DNA of 55,806 bases, from IMG/VR virus record IMGVR_UViG_3300018890_000004, positions 1 to 55,806 of that record; one strand, given 5' to 3'. The notes beneath the pieces were generated by a model. The model was not told the origin of the DNA. It made no database searches and worked only from the letters and a program-made list of their open reading frames with translations. Source of the stretch: a virus. Made by a program: the position numbers and the translations under genes. Below, in pieces: positions 47,874-55,341 of this stretch. Each line of letters begins with the position of its first letter. Position 1 is the stretch's first letter.

Positions 47874-48395
47874 CTAGTATGGCGGCTCTCCCATCATGTT
47901 GCTTTTGTCGTAGTGGCATACAAAGTAATCCCATGAGCCGTCTGAGGCTAAACCACAGCCTACACGGTTTGCTTTCAGCATTTGGGTGAAGTGTGCTACA
48001 AGTTCCCATCGTTGTGAGCCATCTTTGACTACATCAGGGAAAATTCCATACCGATAAAATTTAATTTCAGCGCCCCAAGAGTTGACCATATAAGCAAGGT
48101 CATAGCGTCCGGCTGTGCCTTGCCATAAGTTCTCACCTGGTCTACTGTGAATCAGTTTATGATGTACTGATGCCAGTTGTTTAGCCCAAGCATCGGCAGA
48201 AAGTGCTAGATTTTCATCCCATGCAATAGCCCCTAATCCCTGAGCATATCTATACTCGTTGTGAACGCTTAAAACAGTATTGATATCCACGGTCGCCCCC
48301 TCTCTAAATTCGTACCTATAAAACATTAATAGAGCTACCAATATTGCAGATATAGCAACATTGATAAGAATTATTCGCCTAGCGGTTAGCTTCAT
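47874..48395 (-). CDS. membrane-anchored CAP/SCP-domain protein
   Basis: 173 aa; start at ATG 48395. A basic N-terminus and one transmembrane helix (IILINVAISAILVALLMFY, 9-27), then a CAP (SCP/PR-1) domain: LSVHNEYRYAQGLGAIAWDENLALSADAWAKQLA, GENLW, and HFTQMLKANRVGCG.. YFVCHY. CAP domains are usually extracellular and bind lipids or act on proteins; their presence in a tailed phage is rare. It would face the periplasm. GTAAAGCTGCTTGAC ends directly at ATG and there is no clear Shine-Dalgarno site. Confidence 0.8.
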   Translation of the reverse strand: MKLTARRIILINVAISAILVALLMFYRYEFREGATVDINTVLSVHNEYRYAQGLGAIAWDENLALSADAWAKQLASVHHKLIHSRPGENLWQGTAGRYDLAYMVNSWGAEIKFYRYGIFPDVVKDGSQRWELVAHFTQMLKANRVGCGLASDGSWDYFVCHYDKSNMMGEPPY

Positions 48396-48423
48396 TGTCA
48401 AGCAGCTTTACCAAAAATGACTA

Positions 48424-48452
48424 TTGACAAATACTAGATTATGTGTTATAGG
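48424..48452 (+). promoter_or_regulatory. promoter for 48536, partial operator
   Basis: TTGACA (48424-48429), spacer AATACTAGATTATGTGT, TATAGG (48447-48452). CTAGATTATGT is a diverged half-site. A second TCTAGATGATAGTAT lies at 48492-48506 downstream of the start point. Confidence 0.6.
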
Positions 48453-48535
48453 CTACCTCTCACTCATAAGGTAGAGGGTGATACACCAGAATCTAGATGA
48501 TAGTATATTCAGACGTTATTGTGATTAGCAGGATA

Positions 48536-49042
48536 ATGGCAAGGAAAGCAGTAGGAACCCCAACACTTTTCTTTAATATGCCCGTTGACCAGCAGGGAGG
48601 GCAAATAATCGCAGGCTTAAACAAGGGTAGGCTGAGCCTCTTTGATGACTTGGGTATGATTGGACGTTGGGTCTTCACATCATCCTTTGATGGGCGACAG
48701 AAGGTTAATGATTGGGAATTGGTGGGCGGCTTGCTACCTCCCACATCTGCAATGCCTGGTCAATTGTGGTATGAAGTCGGCACAAACCTTATCAAACAAC
48801 CTGGTCAACCAGTTGATGAAGGTTTCATAATCTATTACAAAGGGGAAATTGAATTTAAAACTGCAAAAGGTTCCAGCCGTTCACAGCTGATGATTCACAA
48901 AGATAGCAACTACAAAACGGCTCCAGGGTCTTATGGATGCCTTGTAGGGCTGGAAGAAGAATATGTGGATATGCGCGACACTTTTATCCAGGCTTGTGGA
49001 CATTTGAAACGCGTACGCATGGGTGGTGTATACAGTTTTTAA
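48536..49042 (+). CDS. L,D-transpeptidase (YkuD)-like peptidoglycan protein
   Basis: 168 aa; start at ATG 48536 after AGGA, though the frame is open from 48497. The C-terminal half has LMIHKDSNYKTAPGSYGCLVGL, matching the YkuD pattern HG...(S)xGC with the catalytic Cys about 15 residues after the His. The N-terminal half (GTPTLFFNMPVDQQ.., GQLWYEVGTNLIK) is a beta sheet as expected. It may cut or remodel cross-links in host wall. It is alone on the plus strand between two minus membrane genes. A DUF2778-like fold is an alternative. Confidence 0.55.
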   Translation: MARKAVGTPTLFFNMPVDQQGGQIIAGLNKGRLSLFDDLGMIGRWVFTSSFDGRQKVNDWELVGGLLPPTSAMPGQLWYEVGTNLIKQPGQPVDEGFIIYYKGEIEFKTAKGSSRSQLMIHKDSNYKTAPGSYGCLVGLEEEYVDMRDTFIQACGHLKRVRMGGVYSF

Positions 49043-49782
49043 TAAAAGTGAAATATGTAAGGATTCCGAAAACTGTAAGAATCCCCAAATTTGTCTGTCA
49101 CCCCTCTTAAAGCAGCTTCTATAGAGGGGTTGTCTTTTCCATCAGTAGAGTTGTAAAAAGCTACCGTATACCCGACAATATATCGAGGTTTACCCTGTTC
49201 AAAAGCAGAGTACAACGGACAAGCAGCAGCATGATTAAAATCAAACTTGGCAACGCCACGCCTAAAATAAACCAGCAACTCTGGTGTAATTTTATTGGAT
49301 AGACAACCACGCTCCGTCATAGTTTTGACCAGTGGCTCTAAAATTGTGTCTAAACCCTGTTCAAACGGTCTCAATGAGTCTAACTTATCCAAAGGCAATG
49401 ACCATGACCAGATGAGCGTTCCAGCGTTCTTATATTGAGGGTTTAATATCATGTTGCCAGTACTTCTATCATAAATAATTACGACAAAAGAAGACTTTAC
49501 ATCAACATATTCATCACGCAGACTTGCCAGGTTACGCCAATTTTTAACAGCCTGTTCCACATATTCAATATGAGTAAGCGGTTGCTGGCGAGTGATAAGC
49601 CTAACATTATATTGCTCACCCAATGTAGTATTTATCAAAACATAATAGGAAAGACCGCCAAAGGTCAAAACTACCAGCGTTACCAACAATAATTTTGCAA
49701 CCCACACTGAAAACTTGTCACCACGGGCGGGTAATAAATCCTTAATTAAGTCAAAAAGAGTTTGGATAAAACCTAGAAACAT
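49039..49782 (-). CDS. single-span membrane protein, 247 aa
   Basis: A short N-terminal amphipathic part, one transmembrane helix (WVAKLLLVTLVVLTFGGLSYYVLI, 27-50), then a ~190-residue mostly extracytoplasmic domain with a Cys pair (GCL.. AACPLY). It converges with the YkuD-like gene by four bases. Possible roles in lysis (spanin-like) or host surface change; no motif decides. AALRG near the end lies on a palindromic-repeat copy. Confidence 0.65.
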   Translation of the reverse strand: MFLGFIQTLFDLIKDLLPARGDKFSVWVAKLLLVTLVVLTFGGLSYYVLINTTLGEQYNVRLITRQQPLTHIEYVEQAVKNWRNLASLRDEYVDVKSSFVVIIYDRSTGNMILNPQYKNAGTLIWSWSLPLDKLDSLRPFEQGLDTILEPLVKTMTERGCLSNKITPELLVYFRRGVAKFDFNHAAACPLYSAFEQGKPRYIVGYTVAFYNSTDGKDNPSIEAALRGVTDKFGDSYSFRNPYIFHFY

Positions 49783-49802
49783 ACGCCAAACCTTTAATTA
49801 AT

Positions 49803-49826
49803 AAAACCCCCACAGAAGCGGGGGGT
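49803..49826 (-). terminator. terminator on the dispersed repeat
   Basis: CCCCCGCTTCTGTGGGGG then TTTT on the minus strand; ends 49853-50341. Confidence 0.7.
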
Positions 49827-49852
49827 GGCTGGGAGTTATTACAAATGCGAGG

Positions 49853-50341
49853 TTATTTAATATCTATCTTAAACGTTCCCGGTAACGCATCGCCAGTGGC
49901 AGGGGCAACATCAATTGTATCGGGGGTTGTAGGGATGGGCAAAGGTGAAGGCAAAGGGGAATCAGAAGGCAAAGGTTGCTCAGGTGTCGGGATAGATGGA
50001 GCCAAACCAAGGATTGCAGTTTTAACAGATGTTAAAGTTTGCTTCTGAGTTTGGAGCATTTGAAGGGCTGACTGTATTTCTTGCTCATCGACATCACCGT
50101 CAAGCGCAGCCTGCAAAACATCTTTAATTTGAACGCTTGCACGGTCAACGGTATCAAGCACGTCAGCAGATGCTAAAACGTTAGCCTGGATACCTTGCAT
50201 GACATCTTGGAAATTTGCCATTGTTGCCACCTGTAAAATTTCAATCTTGGTGATTATTTTTGTAGTGTCGGCTGATATTTTGCGTAACAAACGTATAGCC
50301 TCAACTATGTCAAATACACCCTTAAACATATTCTGAATCAT
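49853..50341 (-). CDS. hypothetical protein, helical with proline-rich tail, 162 aa
   Basis: Residues 1-115 are helical (FDIVEAIRLLRKISADTTKI.. QEIQSALQMLQTQKQTLTSVKTAIL), followed by a Pro/Ser tail (PSIPTPEQPLPSDSPLPSPL) and a short end. Together with neighbouring membrane and wall genes it might be part of a lysis or envelope module; it lacks a signal peptide. Unknown. Confidence 0.62.
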   Translation of the reverse strand: MIQNMFKGVFDIVEAIRLLRKISADTTKIITKIEILQVATMANFQDVMQGIQANVLASADVLDTVDRASVQIKDVLQAALDGDVDEQEIQSALQMLQTQKQTLTSVKTAILGLAPSIPTPEQPLPSDSPLPSPLPIPTTPDTIDVAPATGDALPGTFKIDIK

Positions 50342-50375
50342 GACAATAATAAAAACAATAATTACATTTTAACAG

Positions 50376-50420
50376 TACTCAAAAATAACCAATTTTCTAA
50401 TAATTGACTATTTTTGAGTA
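50376..50420. terminator. long A/T inverted repeat, bidirectional terminator candidate
   Basis: TACTCAAAAATA and TATTTTTGAGTA are perfect inverted copies (50376-50387 and 50409-50420) with further AATT pairing inside. It separates 50439 from 49853. A GTAAAGCAGCTTTATT palindrome follows at 50419. Confidence 0.6.
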
Positions 50421-50438
50421 AAGCAGCTTTATTCAGAT

Positions 50439-50591
50439 TTAACCAGCCTTATCAAGATTATATGTTAACAATTTTCTAACGTAAGAACGCGATATATGTT
50501 CTATCTCTGCAATCTGTTTCTGAGTCATTTTTTCCTCATAGTACATATGTTTTATTCTCCTCACACGGTCAGCTTGCAACATTTTGTCCAT
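50439..50591 (-). CDS. small helix-turn-helix protein, 50 aa
   Basis: Fifty codons from ATG 50591, with GGAGG six bases upstream, one of the best ribosome-binding sites in the genome. MTQKQIAEIEHISRSYVRKLL (22-42) is a resolvase/homeodomain-like helix-turn-helix preceded by a basic helix (QADRVRRIKHMYYEE). A tiny transcription regulator; its site is unknown. Divergent from the small transcript at 50647. Confidence 0.75.
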   Translation of the reverse strand: MDKMLQADRVRRIKHMYYEEKMTQKQIAEIEHISRSYVRKLLTYNLDKAG

Positions 50592-50646
50592 AAAATACCT
50601 CCAAATACTGTTGACAAATTAAACTTATTGTGCATAGGGAAACACC

Positions 50647-50700
50647 ATGTTAGTAGCCTTCACCATAGTACTACTTAGTATAAATACTTTCACAATTTAA
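50647..50700 (+). CDS. possible hydrophobic micropeptide, 17 aa
   Basis: MLVAFTIVLLSINTFTI, preceded by AGGG seven bases upstream and by TTGACA-17-ATAGGG at about 50612. Hydrophobic peptides of this size can be membrane toxins, but a frame this short may be chance. Confidence 0.22.
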   Translation: MLVAFTIVLLSINTFTI

Positions 50701-50725
50701 TTTATTTTTTTGCATAGTAAAAAGC

Positions 50726-50749
50726 TTGACAAAATGCACGTGTTATAAT
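50726..50749 (+). promoter_or_regulatory. extended -10 promoter of a small RNA
   Basis: TGTTATAAT (50741-50749) is an extended -10. A TTGACA at 50726 is too close (12 bases) to act as a standard -35. Confidence 0.65.
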
Positions 50750-50755
50750 ATATGA

Positions 50756-50873
50756 AACCTCTTATGATGGGTGCATATATCAGAAACACTTATATTCCTT
50801 AACTAGGCGTGCAATTACCAAATACATAGGCATAACTTACAAAACCCATGTTTCTAGAGCATGGGTTTTTTTT
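50756..50873 (+). ncRNA. candidate small RNA, ~118 nt
   Basis: Bounded by an extended -10 promoter and a strong terminator (AACCCATG/CATGGGTT, then nine T residues, 50843-50873). No convincing reading frame inside: the longest from ATG is 12 codons. It lies just before iteron locus 3. Its target, if any, is unknown. Confidence 0.5.
50843..50873 (+). terminator. rho-independent terminator of the small RNA
   Basis: AACCCATG pairs with CATGGGTT around TTTCTAGAG (which holds a TCTAGA-like word), followed by eight or nine T residues. Confidence 0.88.
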
Positions 50874-50922
50874 GGCTTTTAAGGGGGTTCACCCTGCTAA
50901 ACGATGATTGACCCATAAACAT

Positions 50923-50957
50923 AAAAAACCCCTGCTTAAGACGGCTTAGGCGGGGGC
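50923..50957 (-). terminator. terminator facing iteron locus 3
   Basis: On the minus strand CCCCCGCCTAAG pairs with CTTAAGCAGGGG, followed by six T residues. No minus gene lies upstream, so it may stop transcription coming out of the iteron locus. Confidence 0.75.
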
Positions 50958-51024
50958 TGCTTGTCACTATGGATTGTTGACCGCCAACTGCTTGTGAGAA
51001 TAGCGATAGGCAGAATTATGACAC

Positions 51025-51470
51025 AAAAGCGGGGGTTTGAGGCTGCTTGTAACACATTCTCAATAAGGTTTTACGTACTACATACGCAGCAGTAAGGGTT
51101 TCAGCCCATGCCAGAAACATTTCCAGGTTTTTCCAGGTTTTTCCAAACTTTTCCAAGTTTCACTATTGAGAAAACCCTTATAAAGCGGGGGGTGTGGGTG
51201 TAATTTCCACAGTTCCAAGTTTGAAAGCGAAATCTTATATAGATATTTTTATGAATTTGATACACGTAGATTCCAAAACTAAAAATTCTATACATCAAAT
51301 CATAGTCTTCACGCGCATAGGTTACTAAAAATTCTTGGAAATCTGGAAAAGCCTTGCTGGTAAGGGTTATAAGTTGGAAATGCTTGGAAAAACCTGGAAT
51401 TTTCCTGGAAAACTTGGAAATGCTTGCTGTGTAAGGGTTTCAAAGAGGGTGTACGTTTGTACTAAAAATA
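51025..51470 (+). repeat. iteron locus, copy 3 (origin- or centromere-like)
   Basis: Same blocks and order as copy 1: TGTAACACATTCTCAATAAG; TTCCA at 51121, 51131, 51141 and 51151 (exactly 10 bp apart); CTATTGAGAAAACCC; a dispersed G-rich repeat; GTGTAATTTCCAC; an AT-rich core; CATAGTCTTCACGCGC; then TGGAA at 51375, 51385, 51395, 51406 and 51415 (steps 10, 10, 11, 9, the same as copy 1); and TTTGTACTA. CATGCCAGAAACATTTCCA extends the left array. No gene is present. Confidence 0.85.
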
Positions 51471-51680
51471 AGTCAAACTTATCGTTTATGACCACCCCCA
51501 CACCCCCCGCTTCTACTATTGATAAGCCTTTGTTATTGAGTGACAGAAATCATTGACACGTTTGATATTATGTGATACTAAAACAAAGCACAAAAAAAGC
51601 CCCCATGCAGGAGGCAGATAGCTATCATGGATTATCATATCAGTGAACCGTGAAGCAGGTTAATCACCCTGCTTTTTTTC
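51471..51680 (+). ncRNA. flank of iteron locus 3 with a second small-RNA candidate
   Basis: TGACCACCCCCACACCCCCCGCTT at 51487 repeats the flank of copy 1. TTGACA at 51555 with GATACT about 16 bases on could start a transcript of about 100 nt that ends at the terminator 51654-51679. Inside are GCCCCC/GAGGC and GATAGCTATC hairpins and no frame. GCCTCC..GGGGGC with T-run also forms a minus-strand terminator near 51594-51615. Confidence 0.4.
51654..51679 (+). terminator. rho-independent terminator
   Basis: GCAGG pairs with CCTGC, followed by seven T residues; the next promoter's TTGACA starts directly after. Confidence 0.8.
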
Positions 51681-51709
51681 TTGACAATTTACTATACGTG
51701 TGATATGAA
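51681..51709 (+). promoter_or_regulatory. promoter of 51726 without operator
   Basis: TTGACA (51681-51686), 17-base spacer, TATGAA (51704-51709). No TCTAGA site, so outside the repressor regulon. Confidence 0.55.
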
Positions 51710-51725
51710 AACTAAAAATGTTCAA

Positions 51726-51989
51726 ATGTCTCTCGTATTAACTAGAGCGTACAAAGTAGTATTGAATGAAATATATTTTGTAGTATGTACTATGAGCTTG
51801 AGTGCAAATAACTCTGTTGTCTACATTCAGGTTAATACTGACTGGTTGCCAGATGATAAATTTGCCGATTATAGCTACTTATTGACCGCAAAAGACAATC
51901 ATCTGCCTAGGCTGTTTATCAATGGCGCAAACAACACACCTCTAATAATGCCGTTTGATTTGGTCAAAGGACAGATATACCCCCAATAA
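51726..51989 (+). CDS. hypothetical protein, 87 aa
   Basis: Start uncertain: ATG 51705 overlaps the -10 box, so ATG 51726 is preferred, with a very short leader and no Shine-Dalgarno site. MSLVLTRAYKVVLNEIYFVVCTMSL, then VVYIQVNTDWLPDDKFADYSYLLTAKDN. No domain recognised. Isolated on the plus strand and with its own promoter, so it may be expressed in a repressed phage. Confidence 0.55.
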   Translation: MSLVLTRAYKVVLNEIYFVVCTMSLSANNSVVYIQVNTDWLPDDKFADYSYLLTAKDNHLPRLFINGANNTPLIMPFDLVKGQIYPQ

Positions 51990-52012
51990 AAAACCCCCCA
52001 TGAGGGAGGCTG
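51988..52012 (-). terminator. terminator of the small membrane gene
   Basis: Minus strand: CCTCCC/GGGGGG hairpin around TCAT, then six T residues. Confidence 0.55.
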
Positions 52013-52031
52013 ATTGTGTAAAGGTGCTTGA

Positions 52032-52133
52032 CTAATTGGCGTAGTAAATAAATACCAGTTTTATCATTTCGCTTAGAGTTAAGTAAACTAAAGTGCCGAC
52101 GATTAGCAGTGAAATTTTGAAATAAGCGTCCAT
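52032..52133 (-). CDS. small membrane protein, 33 aa
   Basis: MDAYFKISLLIVGTLVYLTL and beyond form one transmembrane helix (6-24), with a short second hydrophobic part. GAGG lies six bases before ATG and a terminator follows. It could be holin-like or a regulator of another membrane protein; too short to say. It lies downstream of the primase gene on the same strand. Confidence 0.5.
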   Translation of the reverse strand: MDAYFKISLLIVGTLVYLTLSEMIKLVFIYYAN

Positions 52134-52187
52134 AATTAACCTCAGTGTGTAAGTTATCGTTTATCTAGGTTTCCCCCCGCTTCTGGC

Positions 52188-54713
52188 TTAAAAATCAGCC
52201 TCTTCTGCCACTTCATCACAAGGTAGCTTGATGATGATTCCTTTAAACCCGCGTACAAATTTACCGTCTACTTTTACTTTGCTATCCTTGCCTTTCTCTG
52301 GCATCAGTGACCATGAAATATTGTTGTCTGGTATCTCTGCTTTTTCTCTCAGGAATTGCGGTATTTTTGCGATTTTGCCTTTAATAGTTTCGTTTTGGGT
52401 AGATTCACCAATCTCTGTTTCTAACCATGTTTGGTAGGCGGTCTGCAACTCGTGGTTTGTTACTGTGTTATCTGGGTTGTCGGTGAATTGCAGACATTCA
52501 TTGATAAACATCAACACCTTATCATTTTGTACCAATGACTCTTGAAGTACCGTACGTGCTTCATCTGATTTTGCATAGGTTATGAAGTCCTGTACAGCGC
52601 GTTCGGCATCTTGCATAATAGCCCAATTGAAAATATCTTGGTAAATTTCAGGCTTGCCAAACTCTTCATCAACATCTACCAAGTCGGGGTTATACATTTC
52701 CTTTGTATGCTTTAACAGCACGACGCGACGGCGTATACCCCCATCATCAGAGTTAGGTATATAAAAATGGTCTTGAGTCGCTGTAGTGATACCTGCATAA
52801 AATTTGGCGTTGTAGGACGGTAGTCCTTTTTGTTCAATTTCTATGGTGATGTTTGCGTTGCCCGTCAGTTGCTTGAGCAGTTCCCAGCCTTTAAGGTCTG
52901 TCCTAAACTCATCGATAAACAGTGAAAATAGATTGTCTAGCGATTGATTAGCAAACCTATTTCCAGTGTCTGTCAACGTGTTGCCTCTTGCCGTGTAACC
53001 GAGCGTTCCCAAGCAGTTCTGTATGATTTGTCCTACAACTGTTTTCCCTGTGTTCGGCGTGCCATACACGCACAACATACGCTTTGTTTTGGTAGCTATG
53101 CCTAGACAGTTTACAATTATCCATGACGTGATGGCTTGACGCTGTATATCACTATATTTAATTTCTGTCAACCAATAGTTAAGATATTTAACACCGAGAG
53201 ACTCTTCAGTAACAGCGCGGTAGCTGATTTTACTACGCATAGTATTATAATTTGAGGGGTTGAAATTAGCTACAAATTCCTTTGTCTTGTAGTTAAAATC
53301 CCCGTTAGCCATGGGAATAATATCAGTGTTTCGCATTTCGTCAAAATCGCGCTTATCCTCCACTGAATCATAGCCGTCATAATACTTAATCAGTGAGCAT
53401 ACATAGGCGGCTATTTTTGGCGATGACAGTTCCCCCGCTTCTACCCCGTAATGGTTCTTAAGTGCGTATTTAACACAATCCCTATATACGTTAATTTCAG
53501 AGGGCTTTACGCGCCACACACCCGTTAGAAAATCGTAATAAATGTATCCATCCCTAGCACCCTTTTTAATTATTTTCACATAACTGCTAAGAATAGTCTC
53601 AACCTGCATAGTGAGGCTATCCGTTTTTTCTTTCTTTTTGGCTGCGCGTCGTTCTGCTATTTCAGCGCGTGCGCGGTCAAAATCAAAGCAATCAATTTTA
53701 AACCAACGGGCGATGTCGTCACACACTAGTTGAAAAGTTTCATAGTTACGGTCGTCATTCCATTCTATGCTTCCCCAATTCTTAGCGTGCAGCAAATTGC
53801 CGTAGTGATGCCAATATTTGATGATAGTTCCAGAGATGCCTCCCACTTGGTTAGTAAAGCGGGGGGGATAGTCAGCGTCAGCCCAGTATACGAAAAAGCC
53901 TGAGCCGTAATCTTTTTCTTTGTCTTCTGGACGGTGACCTCCCCACTTGTGAAAATTCTTTTTGTCTTTCGGTTGTTCTTCAAAATTATGGGGATGCAAC
54001 GCATAAAGGGTGTCAACCTCATAACTGTCACAGAGCTTAAGCCATATTTCCTTGTTTATCCACTTCAGCACCTGTGCTGTTATTCCTTCCCCCGCTTCGG
54101 CTGGTAAAGCTGCTTGATTATCTGGCTGTTTATCTTGTCCGTCATATGTTTTTATATCTATACCGTCTAAAGACACCTGCAAGAAAATATCAGGGTCTAG
54201 AGTAGCATTTTCATCTAGTATTGTTACAGAGTTGGCATCATATGCGCCAAAATAAATAGAGCCTGAATGATAGCGTGGGTCAGCATCTTTGTAATATAGA
54301 TTGATAATGACTTTCGCTATGTGTTGGTATTCTTCGGCACTTATGACCTTAGCGAGTTTGAAAACTAGCCTGTGTTTCTCGTTTACACCTGGTTGGTAAG
54401 ATGGGGTGTAGTACCACATACAGGCTTGGCTTGACCATGCCCCCGCCAATGTTTTAGATACTGGCGTGTCGTCGAAGTCTATAAACAGCCATTGAATACC
54501 AGTTACACCCTCTTCATCGGCTCGCCCGACTTTAATTCCTGGTTGAACTGTGTAACCATCTGCTATAATAGTGGCTAAGGCTTGTACATCAACCTTTAAG
54601 GTTTTCCAATATTCAACATTTAACTGCTCATTTGCGGTTTTTTTCAAAAGTTTTTTTGTAATATCGGGGGTGTTTCGGCAAGTATGGTTAACTTGTATAT
54701 CTACTAAACTCAT
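52188..54713 (-). CDS. primase-helicase (AEP-like primase + SF3/D5 helicase)
   Basis: 841 aa. Residues about 60-180 resemble an archaeo-eukaryotic primase, with catalytic-type acidic residues in FIDFDD (77-82), then HRLVF (114-118). At 199-210 NQAALPAEAGEG comes from one copy of each repeat family placed side by side, between primase and the middle domain. The C-terminal SF3/D5 helicase has Walker A GTPNTGKT (551-558), Walker B LFIDE (598-602) and an arginine-finger region GIRRRV (about 659). A winged-helix-like end follows. It would open the origin, unwind and prime. AAGGAG precedes ATG. Confidence 0.88.
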   Translation of the reverse strand: MSLVDIQVNHTCRNTPDITKKLLKKTANEQLNVEYWKTLKVDVQALATIIADGYTVQPGIKVGRADEEGVTGIQWLFIDFDDTPVSKTLAGAWSSQACMWYYTPSYQPGVNEKHRLVFKLAKVISAEEYQHIAKVIINLYYKDADPRYHSGSIYFGAYDANSVTILDENATLDPDIFLQVSLDGIDIKTYDGQDKQPDNQAALPAEAGEGITAQVLKWINKEIWLKLCDSYEVDTLYALHPHNFEEQPKDKKNFHKWGGHRPEDKEKDYGSGFFVYWADADYPPRFTNQVGGISGTIIKYWHHYGNLLHAKNWGSIEWNDDRNYETFQLVCDDIARWFKIDCFDFDRARAEIAERRAAKKKEKTDSLTMQVETILSSYVKIIKKGARDGYIYYDFLTGVWRVKPSEINVYRDCVKYALKNHYGVEAGELSSPKIAAYVCSLIKYYDGYDSVEDKRDFDEMRNTDIIPMANGDFNYKTKEFVANFNPSNYNTMRSKISYRAVTEESLGVKYLNYWLTEIKYSDIQRQAITSWIIVNCLGIATKTKRMLCVYGTPNTGKTVVGQIIQNCLGTLGYTARGNTLTDTGNRFANQSLDNLFSLFIDEFRTDLKGWELLKQLTGNANITIEIEQKGLPSYNAKFYAGITTATQDHFYIPNSDDGGIRRRVVLLKHTKEMYNPDLVDVDEEFGKPEIYQDIFNWAIMQDAERAVQDFITYAKSDEARTVLQESLVQNDKVLMFINECLQFTDNPDNTVTNHELQTAYQTWLETEIGESTQNETIKGKIAKIPQFLREKAEIPDNNISWSLMPEKGKDSKVKVDGKFVRGFKGIIIKLPCDEVAEEADF

Positions 54714-54745
54714 GACGGTCTCCTTAACTGAATCAAGAACTTTTA

Positions 54746-54774
54746 AACGCTAGTTGACGCTAGCGTTTTTTTTT
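54746..54774 (+). terminator. terminator between primase and RHH genes
   Basis: AACGCTAG pairs with CTAGCGTT around a short loop, followed by nine T residues on the plus strand. It would stop antisense transcription leaving the primase gene. Confidence 0.75.
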
Positions 54775-54787
54775 GCTATCTTTAGTA

Positions 54788-54818
54788 TATGCGATTGACT
54801 AGATGATTGTCTATAGCT
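54788..54818 (-). promoter_or_regulatory. primase promoter with operator, minus strand
   Basis: On the minus strand TAGACA, 18-base spacer with ATCATCTAGTCAATCGC, TATACT. The palindrome GATTGACTAGATGATTGTC spans it, so one operator may also control the divergent RHH gene at 54844. Confidence 0.65.
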
Positions 54819-54843
54819 AAGAAAAACAAAGAGAGGTTATGTA

Positions 54844-54990
54844 ATGCCAGTTACAAAGAGAAAGGTGGTAACATTACAGATAGTAATGACTGAACGGGAA
54901 GTTCAATTGTTAACATTGCTTGTAGAAACGCTGGGTGTATCATATAGTGCTATCATTGTTGAATGTGCCAAGCGTGCTATAGAAGACTAA
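54844..54990 (+). CDS. ribbon-helix-helix protein, 48 aa
   Basis: KVVTLQIVMTEREVQLLTLLVETLGVSYSAIIVECAKRAIED has the strand-helix-turn-helix of a CopG/MetJ-type ribbon-helix-helix, at minimal length. GAGAGG is seven bases upstream. It diverges from primase across an operator. RHH dimers read short palindromes such as TCTAGA-type boxes, so it is a candidate regulator of the early regulon, or a copy-number/partition protein like those of plasmids. Confidence 0.72.
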   Translation: MPVTKRKVVTLQIVMTEREVQLLTLLVETLGVSYSAIIVECAKRAIED

Positions 54991-55012
54991 ACACGCATAA
55001 GTGAAAACCGTT

Positions 55013-55037
55013 AAAAAGCTTATGGGGTAAGCTTTTT
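55013..55037. terminator. bidirectional terminator
   Basis: AAAAAGCTTA pairs with TAAGCTTTTT around TGGGG; terminates 54844. Confidence 0.75.
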
Positions 55038-55119
55038 AAACAAGTCTGAACCAGTAAAGAAAATCATCAGTGTTCCCAGAGAACCGAAAACATACTTAAA
55101 CTATTGAGAGGTTATGACC

Positions 55120-55272
55120 ATGGCTGAGGGAGTTGTTAAAATGGCTAAAATAAACAAAGAAACTAAAGACAAACTTAAACAAAAGGCTGACGAACGGGGA
55201 TTGACCATGACTGAACTGGTAAAGGAACAGTTACGTCTGTTGTTAAAAGAGAATCAGTTGCCGACTATTTAG
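55120..55272 (+). CDS. ribbon-helix-helix protein, 50 aa
   Basis: Start at ATG 55120 with GAGAGG eight bases upstream; ATG 55114 is an alternative. KINKETKDKLKQKADERGLTMTELVKEQLRLLLKENQ has the RHH pattern (strand, helix 1, G-T turn, helix 2). It is the second of three neighbouring RHH-like genes (54844, 55120, 55533). Role as for its neighbour. Downstream at 55278-55300 lies a degenerate operator-like TATAGACGATTGTC. Confidence 0.7.
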   Translation: MAEGVVKMAKINKETKDKLKQKADERGLTMTELVKEQLRLLLKENQLPTI

Positions 55273-55341
55273 GATTATCGTACTATATAGACGATTGTCT
55301 GTATATAACCGTATTTTCACTTACATTAACCATCACTTGCC

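Noticed and set aside
50756-50873. tRNA or tmRNA gene
   Set aside because: No cloverleaf, no T-arm GTTCRA motif and no CCA-type end could be drawn.
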